From contig BSBM01000361.1 of NCBI GenBank assembly GCA_027924585.1, forward strand, positions 39,229,501 through 39,293,500: DNA of 64,000 bases, given 5' to 3'. Position numbers and translations under genes: made by a program. Below the pieces are notes generated by a model. It searched no databases. It saw only the letters and a list, made by a program, of their open reading frames with translations, and was not told the DNA's origin. Below, in pieces: positions 56,011 to 64,000 of the stretch (position 1 is its first letter; each line of letters starts with the position of its first letter). This stretch comes from Larix kaempferi (taxonomy: Eukaryota > Streptophyta > Pinopsida > Pinales > Pinaceae).

Positions 56011-59000
56011 AGAAACTTCGTCCCGAAGTTATGGTCATTCACAATTTTAAGAAAAATCTCGATACCATATCTCTATTCCTTCCAACTAAATACCTTAGCC
56101 ATGCTAGTCCCATGAGACATTCACATGATCAACATCTTGTTATTATATACTTTTACCTCTTCCACAACATAGGATGTGTTCTCTAGTTATGCTTTACATG
56201 ATATACACACAATTGATCTAACTTCATCAAGGTTTATCAATTCATTTAGTCCTAGTTAGTTAACATATAATCATAATCTGTTGTTGTTTTCTATACCATA
56301 GTTCATAAGAAGACCTTGTCTCCCATATCACATTCCCTTAGGTTCAAGGTGTATTGTTATGACTTATTTATGGATTTTTAGCTTCAATGAATCTTTTCCC
56401 AATAATCAGTAATTACTTTATCATTATTATATTCAATTAGACTCAAATCTCAATAGTATCTTGAATGATGTGCTATATAATAATCTGGATAGCACCATGT
56501 CTATCAAATGAGTACACCTCACCAATTGACACTTGTCAAAGGAGAATTGCGACACACGAGTCTCATGCTATGTAGAAAATACTTGTTGTTTCCATTTTAC
56601 ACATAGATCGCTTCCCACCCTTATAGTTCTAACTAATTTATCTAATAGTGTGATCAAATCATGAACATCATGAATCTCGACCTACATAAATACATAGGTA
56701 CATCATATAGCTATAAGTTATATGACAAGGCTTCCACATTATCAACAATACCTTAGTCTATTTTCACAATGTGAAGGGAGCTTCTTTACTTAATGCAATT
56801 GATTGGATATGTATACCCACCATGATGCATATGACTTATAAATTCTATACACATACTCGTCCTACTTACTTATTCAATGGTTTGGGTAAAATACACATGT
56901 TCTCACATAGCTAACCTCCTTATACCTTAACGTGGGTAAATAAATTTTCTATCAAGCCCAAGGCATTGCTCGATTATGACCCCCATAGGAAGTTAATCTT
57001 TGTCTACTCACAACTTGGTTAATGCAATACATTTTTCCCTTTATGATCCCCTCTCCTAATTCTGATTTCATTTGTGAGTCAACTATTCATGACCTTATCC
57101 CATTATTTCAAGTCTTATTAATTATAGTCAATTTATACTTTAATTTTAACTATCACTACATCTTGATTGGTGTTATATGTTCACCACCCATCACGGGATT
57201 GGCATGCCACAATTTCCTTCAATTAGGAATATTTACTAAAATTTTATTAATTATTGTCTAAGAATATACATATGCTTATTGGTTTCACGGTCATTACTAT
57301 TGATCTCATTTACTTATTACCTGATATGATTAGATCCAAACATGGTCAATGTGAGATCTAGGGTCTTCTCTATCGTAGCTAACGAAGAGCATTCCCCTTG
57401 CCAACACGACTATTACATGATGCATAATTGTAATAATGAATAATTGTTCGAGAATCAATTTCTTATAGGGGTTCGTTACTACAATCCATAATTCGTACTT
57501 GGTAATTATTACACCCTTATTTGCTTTCCCTCAACATTTCATTTTCAAGTTAGGATATTTATATACATGTCTTCTAGGTGAATGATATAGCTTTTGCACT
57601 CATTATGCATGTCTTTGTATCAATCTTTATTTTAACCACTCGGTCATTCATACACAATTTGGTAAAGGAAATTTCCTTAGTCACATAGACCGTTATCATT
57701 CCTTACAATTTTTATGAGGACATTCATTACTTATACTCATATTGTTACGTAGTTATCACTATAATTCTATTTACACAAATTATTGTTACTCATGTGGTTG
57801 TGCTATTACTCACATGCCTCTGCTTAATTGACTAAAATTTCCATGAATTTTGTCCCACGTAAATATTATTTAATGCCACATGCTTCATATTGACATTTAC
57901 ATGTTATTAATTATGTAAGGATATACATCTAACCTTTATATTATTTGTGGTACATAATTAATAAGTAAATCAGTATTTATTTTATATTTGGAATTACTAG
58001 ATTTGTTAACATTTTCATACAACCCTTCCACATTGTGCAGTATGAGAAGTTGAACCTTAAATTTAATATACATTTACTTATTATTGAAGCTTCACATATC
58101 GACTTATATATTATATATTAGTGAAGATAAATATTCAATAATAATAAAGATGTGGTTGTTACCTTGTTTTCATCTTTATGATCTATTTGTAATTCCTTTA
58201 CTACATTACTACCTATAATCACACCTACCTCTTTACAACCTTGTTATTTGATTATGAGTCTGTTATCTAATTACGAGTTGTAATTTAATTACACCAGCAT
58301 AGATCCATCCTAAACGTGGATCTATCAAGCCTAGAGGCATCCATCAAGGGTCTAAGCTTACACCGATACCTTCTCACATAGAAGACCAAAACCCTTAATT
58401 ACAAGGAACGTTCAAATATTTAAACCTTTACATGTTATATTTATTTGATTCCTAAGTCATTTCATTTATTGGGGCAAACCAAACATTTATTATGATTAAT
58501 ATCACTTATGTGTAGCTACTACCAATTACATTCACTTGTTAAAATTATTGAAAAGACTTTGTTTAAACTTGTCATTTTTTTTTTTTATATATTTTTTTTT
58601 TTTTATATATCTATGCTCTTATATTTATTTATTTACTATATACTTATTCATTTTACTTCCTAAATTTATTTCTTCTTAATATATCTACTATATTATCTCA
58701 TTTATGTATCACTACTTTTAACTTATATTATCCCTTCTTCTTTTTTTAAATACTTTGTATTATTAATAATACTATAATGCCACCATGCTAATATGGTTTA
58801 GAAATATGAATTTTACTTTCAATAAAGTAAAATTTTTATATATATATATATTTTTTTTCATGTGAAAAAAGTTTAGTGATATGAATTGTAATATAGTTTA
58901 GTAATATGAATTGTCTTGAAATCACATTATATGAAATGTGACCTAAGGATTGAGGTAATTCCTATGACTAGGAGTCATATCCCACCACGAGGCGTGTATT

Positions 59001-59380
59001 AGTATAGGAAACTTTAGGAATTTTTAAATTATAAAGTGGGTAGCTCATAGTCTAAAGAAGACAGAAATGAACCTGCATCATTTAATGAAGTATGGCTTAG
59101 GCAATTTGAAATGATGCCTAGTTCAAATACTGACTGTACTATCCACCACTCCTTGAATACACTATCAGAACGAAACAATTTATTTCAAGCCAATCAGGGT
59201 TTTAAAGTTTTGATTCAGTCAAGTCATTATAATTCATTTCACTCCATCCAAGATTATTTATTCAAAAAGGTACCGTACTTAAGAAACATGTGATAGGAGC
59301 CTTTCGGAGCGTAGTCATAGCAACTAGCAAGACATCAAAATATTGTTGGCTTTTAAATTCATTAATATTACCCTCCCTTC
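56011..59380. other. AT-rich, non-coding interior of the large LTR element
   Basis: About 3.4 kb with many short T/A tracts, including T-rich runs near 58570-58610, and no frame longer than ~93 codons. No gag, protease, RT or integrase motif on either strand. A phrase CATAGATCCATCCTAAACGTGGATCTATCAAG at 58300-58331 resembles the foldback repeat at 15540. Confidence 0.5.
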
Positions 59381-59579
59381 CAAGTTGTTCCACTTCATGT
59401 CATACGCACGCAAAATATGTTACGTGTAGTCATGGAGACTCGACATCCATCAATTTGTGATTGTAAATGTACAAATCATTCAAATGTGTCATTTAGTCAA
59501 CTAAGGCAGCTCGAAGCCATCGAGATTCAAGTTGCAATCGGGCATTACATTTGCATTTACTGTCTGCAACCGATTAGAC

Positions 59580-60218
59580 CGTCAATGTGCTGTGTGGAAT
59601 TGATGGTATGCTTATCAAGAAAGCTGCAGACTTTAAGGTGCTGACTCCTGAGGGTTGGCGGTATAATCCACATTCATTTGGAAATCCATGAGATACTATT
59701 TAATAACCCCGGCCCACAAATATTTTACTTCATTTCACGAGTTACTGGACTTAGTGAATGTTGTTTCAACGGTACACTGCAAGCGACAAGGACTGGCCGT
59801 AATTGCCACAATGACATGGCAGAGACAGAGATGGCAAAAGGGAGCAGTGTGGCAGAAGTGCAGGTGGCGAAGACAAGCGATGTCAGCTTTCATTAATTTG
59901 TTTGAGATGGGAAAGATTAATAGTCATGGTGATTATAACCAAGACCAACATCACAGGCTTGGGTAGCAGCAGTTACGTTTGAATTGGCAGATAAGTAGCT
60001 TGGATTTACCTTGTGTGCAAGAATCAATACGTCGCCTTATCTTTGTAGCTGGTTTGTGTTTCTCCTGTGTTGGTCTGTGGGGGTTTTCAGAAATACCACT
60101 CGTCTTTAGCAGGGAAGCGGTTTTGTCGGCAGCAATGGCCATAGATGAATTCTCTGGTTTCGACATGAAAATATTTCGCAAAGAGGATGTATTTAAGTTT
60201 ATAATTATTTGGCTTTAA
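59580..60218 (+). other. Coding-like fragments of unknown identity
   Basis: Two plus passages look like former exons. At ~59594-59692: CGIDGMLIKKAADFKVL followed by TPEGWRYNPHSFGNP and a stop. At ~60000-60215: IRRLIFVAGLCFSCVGLWGF, then IPLVFSREAVLSAAMAIDEF and DMKIFRKED. The second resembles a plastid-targeting or membrane segment with a following soluble part. I do not recognise either family. They precede the MutS2 exons on the same strand, so they could belong to the same captured region. Confidence 0.25.
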
Positions 60219-60812
60219 TTTGCAAAATATTAACGAAGAAAACTTTTTTTTTTTGAAATGAACTCTCTAGTTTAATGGAGGAACACCCGAGACAAAAGAG
60301 TTCTGCCTCTTAAAAAAAAAAAATCGAGAGCCAGAGCATATTCAAATGAATTACCCGGTTCAATGCAGGGACATTGGTGTTTGCAAGTTCTAAAATCCTC
60401 TGGGACCTAATACAGGGTTTCTTACTGAGCTGGAACATGTTTGGAATTAAAAAGGGTTTTATTGCTGCAATTAGCAAATCTGGAAGTCTCAGTACTTTCT
60501 TCAGCCTACTGACATGTGCTTCCAAGGCAGTGAAATGGCTTGGAGCATCAGTTGCTCTTACTGTTTGAAGCATATTATGAAAGAGAAACATAATATGGAT
60601 TGGGCTACACCTTTATGTACTTCATACCGAGGCATATCAATCCATAAAAACAGGAAAGGGATGAGTTTCCAAAACCACTTCCAGTGGAAGTCAATATTGC
60701 ATAGTCATAATAAAAAAAATGCTTCCAAAAGAAACAATTATTTTCGAATCATTCTCTTCGGGAAAAGTGCTATTTTCATAAACTTCCAGTAGAAATTGAA
60801 AATGACACTGAA

Positions 60813-61480
60813 ATGGATTCTGAATTCGATGAAATTATGAGGGATCCTTCAAGTAAAGAAGATGGAAAAATTGTTAAATCAGTCAATTTGGAAAAAGATG
60901 CCCTGAATTCCTTGGAATGGAAATCAGTCTGCAACCAAGTTTCAGAATTTGCTTCTACCAGCATCGGCTATATGTTAGCCAAGGAAGGAAGTCTTCCAGT
61001 TGGTACTGATCTGCATGAGAGTAAGGAGTTGTTGGACCAAACGGCTGCTGCACTCTTGCTTCCCAGTGCTCTTGATTTTTCTGCTATTCAAGATGTTAGG
61101 AATATCATAGATTCTGCTGTTTCAGGGAACATGTGTAGAATTCGTGAGCTTTGTTCTGTAAAGAATACATTGCATTCTGGAAGAAGCATTTTTGACCACT
61201 TATGCAATCTTGTATCTGAAAGAACTTTATATGGAAAATTTCTTGATTTTGATGCAGAGAAGAAGGGTGCACTTTGAACCACTGTTGAAAATCTTTGAAG
61301 GTGCAGATTTCTGCACTGATTTAGAAAATCAACTGGGTTATTGCCTTGAACGTAAGTTTTTTTTAGTTTTGGATAGAGCAAGCCCTGCTTTAGCAACTAT
61401 AAGGTCAAGTAGGAGGAGTAATATAGAAGCTCTTGAAGCCCTTCTAACAGACGGGAACCTTTTGTTTCAAAGGGCCTAGG
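60813..61480 (+). pseudogene. MutS2-like gene fragment, N-terminal exon(s)
   Basis: From ATG 60813: EKDALNSLEWKSVCNQVSEF, ASTSIGYMLAKEGSLPVG, SKELLDQTAAALLLPSALDF, IQDVRNIIDSAVSGNMCRI and ELCSVKNTLHSGRSIFDHL. These match the N-terminal region of plant/bacterial MutS2 (LE+..V...A.T..G...A....P......S..LL.QT.AA). After a one-base frameshift near 61260 it continues EPLLKIFEGADFC, VLDRASPALATIRSSRR and IEALEALL. MutS2 is an ATPase of the MutS family linked to recombination control, and plant forms are generally organellar. The ATPase and Smr domains are not in the window. The strand is opposite to the host LTR element. Confidence 0.85.
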
Positions 61481-63102
61481 GGACTGCCCCTTTCCAGATA
61501 TAAACTCGGAGCTTTCTCGGCAATTTTAGGTGAGATAAACCTTGCTCTCCCAACGTCAAGCAAGCCTTTCTTTTTCATTTGACTTTCCAGTGGTTCCAAC
61601 TACCCCGAAAGCCAGCCAGTACCAATCAAGATATACCATGCATATTTAAGATAATTTTATTGCTCCCTGCCCTTATATTGCCTTTGGTAAATAGGAGTAT
61701 ATTCAGATTAGTAATAGGAACAAATTCAATTTGATGTAAATGGTTTTTTTTTTTTTTTTTTTTTTTGGCGGGGGATTTACTTATCGATATGGGAGACAAC
61801 TTCCTTGCATAAAAGGGAAGGATCCGGACCCGGAAAGCCTGTAACTGCAATCAATATACCTTAAACCTTGCTTTTTTTCACATTTCTCCTCTCCCTAACA
61901 GTCTTCGTGTCATCAAGAACCTCGCCTTCTTTTGTCAGACAAGCAATTTGTATTAAACACTAAATAGATCAGACCATAACCAGACCTGCCGGACTATACC
62001 CCTGGTAGCTTCTAACTAGTGTTATTGTGGGTAAATACTGGAACTTTGGTAATGGACCACACCCGGTGACTTCTAACCAATTTTATTGAGGAGATACCAG
62101 ACCTGCCGGGCTTGATCAAATCAGACTATACTATACTAGACTCGGCTTTCTCTTTTTAAACGGGAATATCCAACTGGATTTTATGATATACTAACCATAC
62201 CTTTTTGATGAGGTTTCCTTCGGTCTGAATGAATATGAATAGTTATTCTCATCATAAATAGCATAATTAGTTGGTTAATATACGATCATATATGAGCAGG
62301 GCAGAGATACGTTGTAACCTGGACTACTCATAATATAGTACACCTTGTTGTTCCGAATTGAAAACAAACAACATGTGTATAGCAGCATGTATGAGCACTG
62401 TTCCTAGTATGAGAGCATGGATATAGACACTATGGGAGTTCCGTTCTCGGAGTCATATGGGAATGAGTTCCTTCCAACAGGAGTACGAGACCCGACATAT
62501 CATATAAGTTGAATTAGTATGGTTGTTGTTGAACTAGTATTATTGTTGGGAGCCAAGCCGCCCAAGCCATATTGGATTGAGTTTTCCGTTCCAGCTGAAC
62601 CCATTAATATATGAATATCGCTATGGAGACGTAATACTAGCTCTCATTCATGTAGTACTAGGAACTAACCTATTATAGCATCTTTGTGTTCTGTAAAATC
62701 CAATATAAACTTATAAAAATACTACGAAAACAACAGATAGAATGGTACTAACCAAAATGTAATTTAGCTCATTTGCCCAGTTTTTTTATTATAAAATGAT
62801 TGTTGATCATGTTGGATAAGTAATCTTCTCGTCGGGGAAATCCGCTGGAATTTAAGCTATATGAACCATACCTTTTTTCAGACGTTTCCATCGTGGCAGG
62901 AGAATGTTTTTTTTTGTAAGGCTCGACCAAGCATAATCCCTAGGTTGTCAGGAGTAACGTAGTCCGTTCAATACGATACCAGCATAGAAAAGAAGTTTAA
63001 CAAAGAGTGACAGCTTACGCGCATATCTAAGTTGTTTAAATCCATTCATCCATGTTCACAATACATAGTGTTATGTGAAAACAATGCATATGTGTTATGT
63101 GA
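61481..63102 (+). other. Probable MutS2 intron sequence
   Basis: Separates two MutS2 segments that are consecutive in the protein. It includes a T run of about 25 at 61742-61766 and two similar passages (AACCATACCTTTTT near 62190 and GAACCATACCTTTTTTC near 62860) each followed by a pyrimidine-rich stretch. No coding frame is recognised. It may also contain inserted DNA. Confidence 0.45.
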
Positions 63103-63249
63103 CCGCTGCAAGGATTGCAGAAGTTTAACAAAGAGACCGCTGCAAGGATTGCAGAAGCTGGAGGAATAGATAGTCCAGTGGTTACTAAACGAAGATCTCG
63201 ATTTTGTGTTGGTATTAGGGCAACTATGCCAGGAAGGAATGGCGTCTAA
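63103..63249 (+). pseudogene. MutS2-like gene fragment, next exon
   Basis: Frame 63136-63249 reads TAARIAEAGGIDSPVVTKRR, then SRFCVGIRAT, then diverges and stops. AGGID.P.VTKRRSR.CVGIRA is the MutS2 segment that follows the EALEALL helix in the family, so this continues the fragment ending near 61480. A 33-bp tandem duplication (GACCGCTGCAAGGATTGCAG at 63101 and 63134) lies at its start. The next expected part (LLP.G.VL.VS.SG) is missing. Confidence 0.75.
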
Positions 63250-63695
63250 GCATATAGAAATGGGTATGCAGGAATTAATCCCCTGAATGAGGCCCTTAAT
63301 AATTTTTTTTTTTTTTTTAGCCGAGGTTGAAATGGATAATTTTTTTTTTACTGCGCTGGATCAAAAGCATGAAGTCGCACTCGTCAAGTAAAAGATGAAC
63401 TAATAGGACCCACCAGAGCTGATAATTGAGTCTTCAGTTTTTTTTTTTGTGGTGTAGTTGCTTGTTGACAGGCCAAAGGGGTGCAGCCCTGGCTGTGAAT
63501 GTATATTATTTTTTTTCTTACATAAATTCCAGTCTTGTTTTCTACAAAATTCAAATAAATTTCAGTTCTGTTTGCTGCTCGATTTTGTTTAAACTAATCT
63601 ATGTTTTCTATTTTAAGTTATGTTTTATATCTTATACACATTTTTTTTCTTCACTAATTTCCAGTAGACCCATAAGGCTCTAGTATTCGGACTTC
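63250..63695. other. T-rich interior end of the large LTR element
   Basis: Runs of T (63301-63319, 63341-63350, 63438-63448) and no coding frame. It ends at the PBS. Confidence 0.5.
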
Positions 63696-63707
63696 GCTCT
63701 GATACCA
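63696..63707 (-). other. Primer binding site of the large LTR element
   Basis: Plus GCTCTGATACCA (minus TGGTATCAGAGC) immediately before TGTGTAATGCC. Confidence 0.9.
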
Positions 63708-64000
63708 TGTGTAATGCCTCCATTGGCATTATAATTTTTAATCTAATTAAACATAGATTTTGTGACTAAGCAGCATATAATCCATGTGTAACCATAACAA
63801 CATATAAAGGACATTTAAGCATTTTGCAATAGCATCAAATAACTTGGAATTTCTTTAAAACCTCATTGGTGATTCACACAACATAAATTAACATCATAAA
63901 TCATGTAGCAATAGCATCATATGATAATTTTACAACAACATATAAACAATTTAACATCACAAGAAAAATACCTCATTATAAGAATGGTGACGGAGTCCAA
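63708..64000 (-). repeat. Right (5') LTR, cut by window end
   Basis: The first 293 bp of the ~2.27-kb LTR, ~98% identical to 53725-54017 by eye. It continues past the window. Confidence 0.88.

Larger units (their letters stand above)
53725..64000 (-). mobile_element. Large non-autonomous LTR element (LARD-like, chromovirus-type ends) carrying MutS2 exons; runs off the window
   Basis: The left LTR (53725-55995, 2,271 bp) is followed directly by a PPT. At the right an initiator-Met PBS (63696-63707) abuts a second LTR copy that begins at 63708 and matches 53725-54017 with about five differences in 293 bp. PBS and PPT both place the element on minus. On minus, the sequence just before the LTR reads AACTTCGGGACGAAGTTTCTT and then the purine tract, like the polyprotein end and PPT of Tekay/Del-type chromoviruses. 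The 7.7-kb interior shows no gag or pol that I can find. It contains two MutS2 exons in antisense. The right boundary and TSD are outside the window, so two separate insertions remain possible. Confidence 0.75.

Noticed and set aside
61626-61850. 74-codon minus frame with a Lys run
   Set aside because: It is driven by the T25 tract at 61742-61766 in probable intron sequence.
4663-63707. tRNA genes at the TGGTATCAGAGC sites
   Set aside because: These are 12-nt primer sites next to LTRs. No cloverleaf can be formed around any of them.

Overview
The window looks like nuclear DNA of a seed plant with a large, transposon-dominated genome. Evidence for this: six LTR retroelements with plant-type initiator-tRNA-Met primer sites, a plant L1-type LINE with a DUF4283/CCHC ORF1, a CACTA-like transposon end, and broken copies of plant gene families (SAM-domain protein, MAPKKK-type kinase, MutS2, RBR-ligase RNase H module). 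A conifer is plausible from the spacing and element types, but the sequence alone does not prove it. I see no intact host gene. The only long undisturbed reading frame lies inside a non-autonomous LTR element.

Layout. 541-1967: four copies of a ~358-bp tandem repeat. 1968-4342: about 14 copies of a ~148-bp compound minisatellite mixing (GAT/GGT)n with degenerate telomere-like TTAGGG/TTAGAG words. 4343-6606: complete non-autonomous chromovirus derivative (TSD TGGTG). 7560-8060: LINE ORF1 relic. 8861-12746 (minus): decayed four-exon gene of unknown family. 13340-14000 (minus): SAM-domain pseudogene. 14250-14552: CACTA-like transposon end. 15.5-18.0 kb: short repeats. 18.0-20.4 kb: AT-rich DNA, nothing recognised. 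20427-26502 (minus): full-length decayed LINE with a 12-bp TSD.

26887-39168 is a nest. An old Copia element (minus) carries a Ty3/gypsy chromovirus (31713-38993, minus) inside its 5' LTR. That gypsy carries a solo Copia LTR (33961-34747) inside its RNase H domain. All three insertions have recognisable target-site duplications, so the order of events can be read directly. 40966-47135 (plus) is a young Copia element of the family that supplied the solo LTR. It has 746-bp LTRs with about ten differences, and its gag-pol frame is broken by only three nonsense codons.

47.1-64 kb: a MAPKKK-like kinase pseudogene (48063-48430, minus), then two unusual non-autonomous LTR elements. The first (48744-53231, minus, TSD TTGAC) keeps an intact 536-codon ORF joining a Copia-type gag head to a long acidic region and a very basic tail. 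It also carries, antisense, an RNase H module typical of plant RBR ubiquitin ligases. The second (53725 to beyond the window, minus) has 2.27-kb LTRs, a chromovirus-like PPT flank, no visible pol, and two consecutive exons of a MutS2 gene in antisense. These two gene-carrying elements, side by side, are the most interesting part of the window. Most inactivating stops I inspected can be explained by single C-to-T or G-to-A changes (CAG/CAA/CGA/TGG to stop), as expected for heavily methylated silent transposons.
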